DNA of 7,956 bases, from positions 1 through 7,956 of the forward strand of contig JAIPIB010000014.1 in the NCBI GenBank assembly GCA_021734905.1. The letters run 5' to 3'. This DNA comes from Minisyncoccota bacterium (GTDB lineage: Bacteria; Patescibacteria; Paceibacteria; UBA9973; UBA918). Of the stretch, positions 1-4,429 are shown in pieces (position 1 is the first letter of the stretch; each line of letters opens with the position of its first letter). Below the pieces are notes generated by a model. The model made no database searches. It had not been told where the DNA came from and worked only from the letters and a program-made list of their open reading frames with translations. The translations under genes were made by a program, and so were the position numbers.

Positions 1-146
1 AAGGAACACTGAAAGAAGCAGAAGCACTCATGCCAACCGTCTACAAAGCAATTGATAAAGCAGAGAAACGAGGAGTCATCAAAAAGAACACAGCTGCACG
101 AAAGAAATCACGTCTAACTATCCAACTGAAGAACGCGGCTAAGTAA
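1..146 (+). CDS. rpsT: 30S ribosomal protein S20, C-terminal part
   Basis: This is the 3' end of a gene that begins before the window; the reading frame starts at base 3 and gives 47 residues before a TAA stop. The peptide carries the typical S20 tail: an alanine- and lysine-rich helix with the segments AIDKAEKRGVIKKNTAARKK and SRLTIQLKNAAK. S20 is a primary 16S rRNA-binding protein of the small ribosomal subunit, made of long helices, and binds early in 30S assembly. The gene is followed within 5 bases by an intrinsic terminator, so it ends its transcription unit. It converges with the minus-strand tRNA-Arg region. Identification is confident for the family although the N-terminal half is not visible. 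Confidence 0.9.
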   Translation, partial: GTLKEAEALMPTVYKAIDKAEKRGVIKKNTAARKKSRLTIQLKNAAK

Positions 147-150
147 TAAA

Positions 151-184
151 AATCCCAAACACTACAGTGCTTGGGATTTTTTAT
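151..184 (+). terminator. Intrinsic terminator after rpsT
   Basis: The arms AATCCCAA and TTGGGATT, extended inward by CAC/GTG around a TACA loop with one A-C mismatch, are followed by a T-run. It starts 4 bases after the rpsT stop. The upstream side is A-rich, so it could also stop transcription arriving on the minus strand from the tRNA-Arg side, and it sits where a fifth unit palindrome of the adjacent array would be expected. Confidence 0.85.
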
Positions 185-207
185 TTCGTCCTCTTGTTTT
201 TTATTGG

Positions 208-434
208 TGTTCTCACCAGGTTTTCGATCTCTTACGAACGATATCCCAGAGAATATTGTGGGGTCAAGTTTCTAAGATCACTATATTCGCTAAGAACTTC
301 CTCCCCGAGCTCGTCTGTTTTTGCATTAAGAATAGCAAAAGACATGACTCTGCTTAGCACCAAGGCAAGAAAGCAAAGCAGATTGCTTTCTACACAAAGA
401 ATCCCATACGTATGGGATTCTTTGTGTACCTTGG
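208..434 (-). repeat. Array unit D, most diverged and longest
   Basis: The unit is 227 bp, about 45-55 bp longer than the others because its palindrome region carries an extra hairpin. The tRNA-end copy is GTGTTCTCACCAGG with one mismatch to the tRNA. In the body a TTTTGC/GCAAAA hairpin (319-340) flanked by GTC/GAC and a GAATAT/ATATTC pair correspond in place to the two hairpins of the other units. The rest has drifted, which fits this being the oldest copy, farthest from the tRNA. Confidence 0.5.
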
Positions 435-438
435 TGCT
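356..438 (-). repeat. Cruciform-like palindrome region of unit D
   Basis: Outer arms AGCACCAAGG (356-365) and CCTTGGTGCT (429-438) enclose two adjacent hairpins: AGAAAGCAA/TTGCTTTCT (368-391) and a perfect 38-base palindrome (391-428) centred on ATACGTAT with no loop. The whole can fold as a three-way junction. The other units have a single hairpin inside the same rim. Confidence 0.7.
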
Positions 439-604
439 CTCACCAGGGTGATCTTCCCTTACAGGGACGGTACGGGTTTCGTATCGTACTCGCTCTGCTT
501 CGTGCGATACACTTAACCCTTTCGACCCCTGATCGAAAACGATGTTTTCTCTCGAGCACTACATAATAAAAAGCATTCCGAAAAGAATGCTTTTTATTAT
601 ATTG
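435..604 (-). repeat. Array unit C
   Basis: The unit is 170 bp. The tRNA-end copy is 15 bases, then diverges. On the minus strand the body has a short hairpin GAAAAC/GTTTTC (535-549), the variant motif GGGGTCGAAAG, and a second hairpin with outer arms GGGTT/AACCC and inner arms GTATCG/CGATAC (474-519). The GTAATG motif appears as GTAAGG. Arm sequences differ from units A and B while the positions of the hairpins agree. Confidence 0.55.
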
Positions 605-609
605 TGCTC
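554..609 (-). terminator. Palindrome of unit C, terminator-like
   Basis: Outer arms GAGCAC/GTGCTC, then a long inner stem ATAATAAAAAGCATTC/GAATGCTTTTTATTAT with loop CGAAAA (plus strand). A T-run follows the GC-richer part of the stem in either direction. The loop, read on the minus strand as TTTTCGG or TTTTCG, is shared with the unit B palindrome. Confidence 0.65.
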
Positions 610-786
610 TCACCAGGGATCGAACATTACACGTTCAGTACCCGATTCGGATATTTTTGTTCGCCTTTGGCTCCAAAACTATCTCGCATCAGCTTCGATC
701 CCTGACACAACAGTCTCCCAGACTGTTGCTGTTCGAGCACCAACAAAAACGGCACACCCCGAAAAGGTGTGCGCATTTTTGTATGG
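605..786 (-). repeat. Array unit B, best preserved tRNA-end copy
   Basis: The unit is 182 bp. It keeps 22 bases of the tRNA end unchanged. On the minus strand the body has a hairpin AACAGTCT/AGACTGTT with a 3-base loop (709-727), then CAGGGATCGAA, which is the exact complement of TTCGATCCCTG in the tRNA-end copy (11 bp, 614-624 with 694-704). Between these lies a GATAgTTTT/AAAAaTATC stem and the motif GTAATG. The 11-bp closing helix replaces the T-stem pairing that the copied tRNA end has lost. Confidence 0.6.
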
Positions 787-791
787 TGCTC
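735..791 (-). terminator. Palindrome of unit B, terminator-like
   Basis: Outer arms GAGCACC/GGTGCTC, then ACAAAAA/TTTTTGT, a small internal loop, and GCACACC/GGTGTGC around a short loop. On the minus strand the inner stem is followed by a G then TTTTTG; on the plus strand by ATTTTTG. It could terminate transcription in both directions. The inner sequences share nothing with those of the other units; only the rim is conserved. Confidence 0.65.
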
Positions 792-957
792 TCACCAGGG
801 ATCTTTCATTACATGAACTGTTCAGGTTGTATGATATTTTTCCTTACGTCAAAATATCGACAACCTCTTCGATCCGTCCTCCTGTTTGCTACAACGCAAA
901 CAGTTGCGGATGGTTCGAGCACAAATGAAAAAGCGCCCAAAGGCGCCATTTCATTTG
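787..957 (-). repeat. Array unit A (first after tRNA-Arg), possible structured RNA
   Basis: The unit is 171 bp. Read on the minus strand it has the palindrome shared with the tRNA end, then GTGCTCGAAC, a hairpin with arms CTGTTTGC/GCAAACAG (882-903) enclosed by ATCCG/CGGAT, a second hairpin AGGTTGT/ACAACCT (824-866) with an inner GATATTTT/AAAAATATC stem, the motif GTAATG, and GATCCCTGGTGAGAGCAC. GGATC ahead of the second hairpin can pair with GATCC in the tRNA-end copy. No start codon with a plausible coding frame was found on the minus strand. It may be a small RNA or only a DNA repeat. Confidence 0.6.
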
Positions 958-962
958 TGCTC
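917..962 (-). terminator. tRNA-Arg terminator and palindrome of unit A
   Basis: A 46-base near-perfect palindrome. The 14-base arms (917-930 and 949-962) are exact complements, with an inner GCGCC/GGCGC stem. On the minus strand GGCGCC-TTT-GGGCGC is followed by TTTTTC, which suits an intrinsic terminator directly after tRNA-Arg. The outer arm overlaps the last bases of the tRNA (958-962), so the acceptor 3' strand can pair either inside the tRNA or with this palindrome. Confidence 0.75.
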
Positions 963-1029
963 TCACCAGGGATCGAACCTGGATCTTAGGTACCGCAAAC
1001 CTAAATTCTATCCATTAAACTATGAGAGC
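958..1029 (-). tRNA. tRNA-Arg, anticodon GCG
   Basis: A complete 72-nt cloverleaf reads on the minus strand. The acceptor stem GCTCTCA pairs with TGAGAGC; discriminator A. The D-arm is GTTT/GAAT with the loop AATGGATA, giving G18 G19 and A20, an arginine identity base. The anticodon stem TAGGT/ACCTA holds the loop TTGCGGT, so the anticodon is GCG, reading CGC and CGU. The variable loop is AGAT; the T-arm is CCAGG/CCTGG with TTCGATC. The CCA tail is not encoded. GCG instead of ACG is unusual for bacterial CGN decoding. Its own promoter lies upstream, a terminator palindrome overlaps its 3' end, and its terminal bases are duplicated four times downstream. Confidence 0.95.
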
Positions 1030-1040
1030 GAACGAGGGGG

Positions 1041-1068
1041 ATAATACCATAAATATTTTATGTTGTAA
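1041..1068 (-). promoter_or_regulatory. Promoter of tRNA-Arg
   Basis: On the minus strand a -10 box TATTAT (1041-1046), preceded by TGG, lies 16 bases after a weak -35 TTACAA (1063-1068). The -10 ends 11 bases before the mature tRNA 5' end, which fits a very short leader. Confidence 0.5.
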
Positions 1069-1102
1069 GGAGTTTGGTGGAGAGGCTGCCGCGTTTTGTG
1101 CT

Positions 1103-1573
1103 TTAGAATCCAACAATCTCGAGCAGTCTATGTGAGAGAGGCTCTTCCAGGTGTTCCTCATAGAGTCTAGAAGCTACAATGTCTTCAATTATCCCAATAT
1201 ATTCTTCAGGTATGGCAAGAATAATAAGTGGAACAAATGTTTTTTTTGATTTAAGAATGAGTTGTGGATTTTCGGTATTATTCTCATCGAGGTAGTAAGA
1301 TTCAAGTGTTGCATAGGGATGGAGGTCGTTACCAATACGAATGCCGCGTGCGGAAATTTCGAACTCAATAACCCTAGGTCCACGGTGAGAAACAATCGCC
1401 ATTGCCGCTGCACCAAGAAGAATCGCGATACCAAAAAGCACATTATTAAAAATCATACTCGCTATTGAAGCAGAAACGGCAAGAATACCTAATATCCAAT
1501 ACCAATCACTTGTCTTCTCAATGTGAGTGTGTTCGGGAGCTTCCCAATGCACGGAATGTTCTCGATCTTTCAT
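1103..1573 (-). CDS. Small membrane protein with two helices, unknown function
   Basis: The chosen start (ATG at 1573) gives 156 residues beginning MKDREHSVHWEAPEHTH. A longer frame to 1639 exists, but a TACAAT box lies only 6 bases ahead of the inner ATG, so the extra 22 residues are probably untranscribed. Layout: a short acidic/histidine-containing N-terminus, a tight pair of membrane helices (about residues 25-43 and 45-63), then a soluble part with beta-type segments (VIEFEISARGIRIG, HPYATLESYYLDE, PQLILKSKK) and a C-terminal helix ending LLEIVGF. I recall similar proteins from Parcubacteria genomes. The soluble part resembles a bacterial PH-like domain, but that is only an impression from spacing. 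No catalytic motif is seen. It stands upstream of tRNA-Arg, which has its own promoter, and is divergent from the DUF389 gene. Confidence 0.8.
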   Translation of the reverse strand: MKDREHSVHWEAPEHTHIEKTSDWYWILGILAVSASIASMIFNNVLFGIAILLGAAAMAIVSHRGPRVIEFEISARGIRIGNDLHPYATLESYYLDENNTENPQLILKSKKTFVPLIILAIPEEYIGIIEDIVASRLYEEHLEEPLSHRLLEIVGF

Positions 1574-1579
1574 ATAACA

Positions 1580-1609
1580 ATTGTAGCATGAGTATTTTAC
1601 ATCTGTGTA
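1580..1609 (-). promoter_or_regulatory. Promoter of the two-helix membrane protein gene, leaderless
   Basis: On the minus strand TGCTACAAT forms an extended -10 box (TACAAT at 1580-1585); a weak -35 TACACA lies at 1604-1609 with 18 bases between. Only 6 bases separate the -10 from the ATG at 1573, so the transcript would begin at or next to the start codon. Confidence 0.45.
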
Positions 1610-1649
1610 CACATGAATATAAGAAGGACTATTTGCCATCTCGTGTGAG

Positions 1650-1666
1650 AAGTATCATGTATACTT
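1650..1666 (+). promoter_or_regulatory. -10 box within an inverted repeat ahead of the DUF389 gene
   Basis: AAGTAT-CATGT-ATACTT is an exact 6-bp inverted repeat, and TATACT (1660-1665) inside it matches the -10 consensus in 5 of 6 positions. No good -35 is found at normal distance. A leader of about 50 bases would follow before the ATG at 1722. The inverted repeat could be a repressor site, which is inference only. Confidence 0.35.
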
Positions 1667-1721
1667 AAAAGTAAGAATGGGAAACGTAATAAAATTATTA
1701 GTACAAAAATAATGAATCCTC

Positions 1722-3089
1722 ATGCCACAACCAATCACATCATTTTTTCGAAAGCTCGTTGACCTTCGCGAAGGAGCTGAAGAAAAAGCCGCGATTATAG
1801 AAAACGTCAAAGATGATTCAGATTTTAGTAGTGCACGTTTTTGGACGTTAGTGTTTGCTATTGGAGTGGCATCGGTTGGGCTTAATATAAACTCAATACC
1901 AATGGTTATTGGTGCCATGCTTATTTCCCCACTTATGGGTCCAGTCGTGAGTATTGGTCTTGCTCTGGCAATCAATGATTGGAATTTGATGCGACGATCA
2001 CTCAGAAATTTACTCCTTCTCACGGTAATTAGTATTAGTATCTCAACACTTTACTTCGCTCTGACGCCAATTAGTAATGCACAATCGGAATTACTCTCTA
2101 GGACGCAGCCAACAATTTTTGACGTAATCGTCGCTATTTTTGGAGGAATTGCTGGATTTATTGGAATTAGTAGAGCAAAACGAAGTACTGTTATCCCGGG
2201 AGTTGCTATCGCAACTGCGCTCATGCCACCTCTTTGTACTGTCGGGTATGGAATTGGGACGCTGCAGCCGACGTTTATTTTCGGAGCGTTCTATCTGTTT
2301 CTGATCAACTGTATATTTATTTGTCTCTCAGCATTACTTGTCGCAAAATATCTCAAACTCCCACATAAAAAGTACGAGGATGAAAAGCATCAGATTAAAA
2401 TCAGGCGTATCATTACGTTGATTATCATTGTTATGATTATCCCTGCGGTATATTCTGCATATGCTTTTGTGGGAAAGAATAATTTTGACTACCATGCAGA
2501 GCAATTTATTAAAGCAACGTTTGAAGACCGGGGAAATATCGTCGTTTATAAAAATCTTTCATATAAAGGATCTCCCCACAAAATAGAACTTGCATTTTTT
2601 TCAGAACGATTTAATGAAGATCAGATTGCTGAGTTTCAAGCGCGACTATCAGATTTTGGTTTGAAAAATACCACACTCGTTATCAAACAGGAAGGCTTTG
2701 CCCCCGATGAAGAAGAGTGGATGAATATTTTAAAGAAGGTACAAGATGAAAAGAATGTTCAAACATTAGAAGATGAACTAAAAATGGAAAAAATGATGTC
2801 GAGAAGCCCGGCCCGACTCCTTGAAGAAGCAAAAGCAATTAATCCACGCATACGTGATATTGCGATAGGAGAACTTTCATATGGAGATGTGCAAGATATC
2901 GAGGATAACGGTTCTTTAATCATTCTGGTGCACACAGTGACGGGAGCCGCTCCTTTTACAGAGGCCGAAATCGAAACAATCTCACAGTGGCTCTCGGCAC
3001 GTCTTGAGAATGAGAATCTTATAGTTCAAATTATTCCATCAATGAACACCACTTCTCAAAATATTGATGAAACTTTAGAAGCACAGTAG
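1722..3089 (+). CDS. DUF389 (TIGR00341-like) integral membrane protein
   Basis: The 455-residue protein has the two signatures of the DUF389 hydrophobic family: NSIPMVIGAMLISPLMGP (residues 57-74) and TVIPGVAIATALMPPLCTVG (156-175). Predicted membrane helices lie at about 39-55, 60-84, 95-115, 132-150, 157-180, 184-210 and 229-250. A soluble C-terminal region (about 255-455) contains a charged, probably helical stretch around 335-365 and a final domain with SLIILVHTVTGAAPF. The family is widespread and its biochemical role is not established; transport is often guessed from the topology. The start has no Shine-Dalgarno sequence. The gene converges with the oxidoreductase gene on the other strand, whose frameshifted tail overlaps its last 34 bases. 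Confidence 0.9.
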   Translation: MPQPITSFFRKLVDLREGAEEKAAIIENVKDDSDFSSARFWTLVFAIGVASVGLNINSIPMVIGAMLISPLMGPVVSIGLALAINDWNLMRRSLRNLLLLTVISISISTLYFALTPISNAQSELLSRTQPTIFDVIVAIFGGIAGFIGISRAKRSTVIPGVAIATALMPPLCTVGYGIGTLQPTFIFGAFYLFLINCIFICLSALLVAKYLKLPHKKYEDEKHQIKIRRIITLIIIVMIIPAVYSAYAFVGKNNFDYHAEQFIKATFEDRGNIVVYKNLSYKGSPHKIELAFFSERFNEDQIAEFQARLSDFGLKNTTLVIKQEGFAPDEEEWMNILKKVQDEKNVQTLEDELKMEKMMSRSPARLLEEAKAINPRIRDIAIGELSYGDVQDIEDNGSLIILVHTVTGAAPFTEAEIETISQWLSARLENENLIVQIIPSMNTTSQNIDETLEAQ

Positions 3090-3826
3090 TTAAGCAAGAC
3101 AAAGAAGAAGTTTTTTAGTGGTGTTTCAATGAAAAGCCTCAATAAAGAAACTACAGTTCTCTGGACCCTTTGCGGTGACGGTCCTTTGGAGAGAGTACAA
3201 GCAATTTCTTGTCCGCAGACATAGACATTAGAATTATTGAAATCCATATCATCAATATAATTTTGTATATACCCAACTGGAAAGTGAGTCGTTCCATCAT
3301 TTTGACTCACCACGTGGCGTACCTGAATGCGAGCGTCTTTTTCTGAAAGTATTTTGAAATATTCTTGGTACATAACATCTTCGTTATTATGGCTACCAGT
3401 AGATATTGTAATACTTTCAATGTCCGGACGATTGGCAAAATGTGCAGCAAGGGATTTAACGACACCGACACCAATACCAAAACCAAAAAGAAAGATCTTC
3501 GTACCCCGCATTTTATCTGCTGTATTTTTGCCGAGTGGACCCATCACTTTAACGGACTTGCCAAGCATGTCCTGTTTCCAAAAAAGCGGTGACATTCTAC
3601 CTTGTAGCGATTCTCGTATTGAGAGGGTAAGAGAATCTTTCGTACCAGCATCTGAAGATATAGAAAAAGCCCTACGAATTTTTTCTCCTCCATCTTCTAA
3701 AAATAAGTTTACAAAGGCCCCAGCTAGAAAGGTAAGCGGAGAATCAAGTTCTATTGTGATCTCTTTTGCTGTAGGAGATAGGTCAGTTATTTTATCAATA
3801 ACTCCATGTATAGTTTGAATATTCAT
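3056..3826 (-). CDS. FAD/NAD(P)H oxidoreductase (FNR family), C-terminus frameshifted
   Basis: This is a ferredoxin-reductase-like flavoprotein that would carry electrons between NAD(P)H and a partner. Residues 1-105 form the FAD-binding barrel with R52-A-F-S55 for the flavin. Residues 110-210 form the nucleotide-binding domain with GFGIGVG (115-121) and the CGQE motif (204-207). The open frame then runs into 45 unusual residues (KGPSPQRVQRTVV onward). Read one frame over after the (CT)3C tract at 3189-3195, the sequence becomes LQRTVTAKGPENCSFFIEAF plus His and stops at 3126. FIEAFH is the expected end of this family, giving about 232 residues. So the visible frame has a 2-base insertion (or one-base loss), a natural mutation or an assembly error. 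It starts 3 bases after the stop of the membrane protein gene, as the third gene of the apbE operon. Confidence 0.85.
   Translation of the reverse strand: MNIQTIHGVIDKITDLSPTAKEITIELDSPLTFLAGAFVNLFLEDGGEKIRRAFSISSDAGTKDSLTLSIRESLQGRMSPLFWKQDMLGKSVKVMGPLGKNTADKMRGTKIFLFGFGIGVGVVKSLAAHFANRPDIESITISTGSHNNEDVMYQEYFKILSEKDARIQVRHVVSQNDGTTHFPVGYIQNYIDDMDFNNSNVYVCGQEIACTLSKGPSPQRVQRTVVSLLRLFIETPLKNFFFVLLNYCASKVSSIF
3189..3195 (-). other. Frameshift site in a CT-repeat tract
   Basis: On the minus strand ACTCTCTCC contains (CT)3C. Removing one CT unit joins the conserved CGQEIACT motif directly to the conserved C-terminus that ends at 3126. Short dinucleotide repeats are prone to slippage, so this is the most economical place for the indel. 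No classical slippery heptamer is present. Confidence 0.75.
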
Positions 3827-3829
3827 AAT

Positions 3830-4429
3830 TTATTTTTTAAATTGATTTTTAATAAAGGCGAGGAGAGTAATGGTGGTGACAAATAACATGAAGTGAGCCA
3901 TGATTGTTTGATCAAAAACTAAGTAGAGATATAGGGAACTTCCATAAAAATATACGTATGAAAGTCGTTGTATTCGTTTCCACCAAGCGCCAAGAAGTCG
4001 TTTTGAAAGTTTGTTTGAAGTGATAAGGAGCAGAAACGCTGAGATATCTGCGGTGTGTGCAAAGATGGCAAATTGAGTGAAGGACCAATAAGCAGTAGTA
4101 CCAAAAGATCCGAAGAAGTTTGAAGGATCAATGATTATCTTCGCAAAAATAAATGACATGATAATTGACGCAGAAAAGACCCCTGCTCCTTTTCGTAAAA
4201 TCACCAACGGACGAATCCAATTTGTTTTTGGAATGATATCAGCAAGTGGGCGTACACTCATGACGAAGAGAAGAAAATAATGAGCAAGTGCATAGAGGGA
4301 TGTCGTCACTCCTGTCGTAAACGTGTCTGGAAAAAAAGCTATAGAAAAAGGCAGTACAAGTAATATTACAATAGAGATGGACATCAATATTGTTTGTGTT
4401 AGTGCGATGAGTGAGAAGTATAATTTCAT
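3830..4429 (-). CDS. YedZ/MsrQ-like (ferric reductase-like) membrane protein lacking canonical heme ligands
   Basis: The 199-residue protein has about six membrane helices (roughly 5-30, 42-60, 82-100, 113-137, 154-172, 176-194). It aligns with E. coli YedZ (MsrQ) from memory: R79-K-G-A-G83 matches the RRLLG start of one helix, and TSNKLSKRLLGAWWKRIQRL (137-156) matches TSTQSMQRKLGKRWQQLHNF. In YedZ three histidines (91, 151, 164) bind heme; the same places here are F93, Q154 and Y167. Other histidines are H50, H125 and H179. The fold is therefore that of a membrane electron-transfer subunit, but cofactor binding must differ or be lost. Its ATG overlaps the apbE stop (ATGA), and the oxidoreductase follows 3 bases after its own stop, so the three are translated from one operon. 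The usual assignment would be ferric reductase-like transmembrane protein. Confidence 0.8.
   Translation of the reverse strand: MKLYFSLIALTQTILMSISIVILLVLPFSIAFFPDTFTTGVTTSLYALAHYFLLFVMSVRPLADIIPKTNWIRPLVILRKGAGVFSASIIMSFIFAKIIIDPSNFFGSFGTTAYWSFTQFAIFAHTADISAFLLLITSNKLSKRLLGAWWKRIQRLSYVYFYGSSLYLYLVFDQTIMAHFMLFVTTITLLAFIKNQFKK

Larger units (their letters stand above)
207..957 (-). repeat. Tandem array of tRNA-Arg 3'-end repeats (four units)
   Basis: This stretch has no convincing protein gene. Downstream of tRNA-Arg (reading the minus strand) the terminal part of the tRNA recurs four times. On the plus strand GTGCTCTCACCAGGGATC of the tRNA (957-974) is exact at 786-803 and, 22 bases long, at 604-625. 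The first 15 bases recur at 434-448, and 14 bases with one mismatch at 207-220. Spacings are 171, 182, 170 and 227 bp. Each unit consists of a unit-specific palindrome whose outer arms are GAGCAC/GTGCTC, then a body that starts GTGCTCGA on the minus strand and ends with the next tRNA-end copy. Bodies differ in sequence but share TTAC about 10-15 bases beyond the tRNA-end copy, TTCGATCC or a variant, and inverted repeats at similar places. E. coli tyrT is a known parallel in layout: 178-bp repeats that each contain the tRNA 3' end. Function is unknown. Confidence 0.85.

Noticed and set aside
207..957. CRISPR array
   Set aside because: The repeats are 14-22 bases at spacings of 170-227 bp with structured, unequal intervals, and no cas gene is visible. 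This does not fit CRISPR repeat-spacer geometry.
207..957. Degenerate full-length tRNA genes in each unit
   Set aside because: Only the 3' end is copied. No D-arm or anticodon arm of the tRNA can be recognised in the unit bodies.
356..962. Integron attC sites
   Set aside because: The architecture is similar, but the conserved attC core (GTTRRRY/RYYYAAC) is not found at the arms, the units contain no cassette ORFs and no integrase is in the window.
167..989. Plus-strand open frames at 167-451, 542-928 and 657-989
   Set aside because: They run across the palindromes and tRNA-end repeats, the last one into tRNA-Arg itself. Repeated peptides such as VLSPG come only from the copied tRNA end. No domain-like sequence is present.
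3090..3125. Bidirectional terminator between the convergent DUF389 and oxidoreductase genes
   Set aside because: A T-run is present (TTTTTT at about 3111-3116) but no inverted repeat precedes it, so no terminator can be supported.
3189..3200. Programmed -1 ribosomal frameshift in the oxidoreductase gene
   Set aside because: The sequence CTC TCC AAA G is not a classical X-XXY-YYZ slippery site, and re-pairing in the -1 frame would be poor. An indel in the CT tract is simpler.
3327..3818. Plus-strand 163-aa frame opposite the oxidoreductase
   Set aside because: It is antisense to a gene with clear FAD- and nucleotide-binding motifs and shows no domain of its own.
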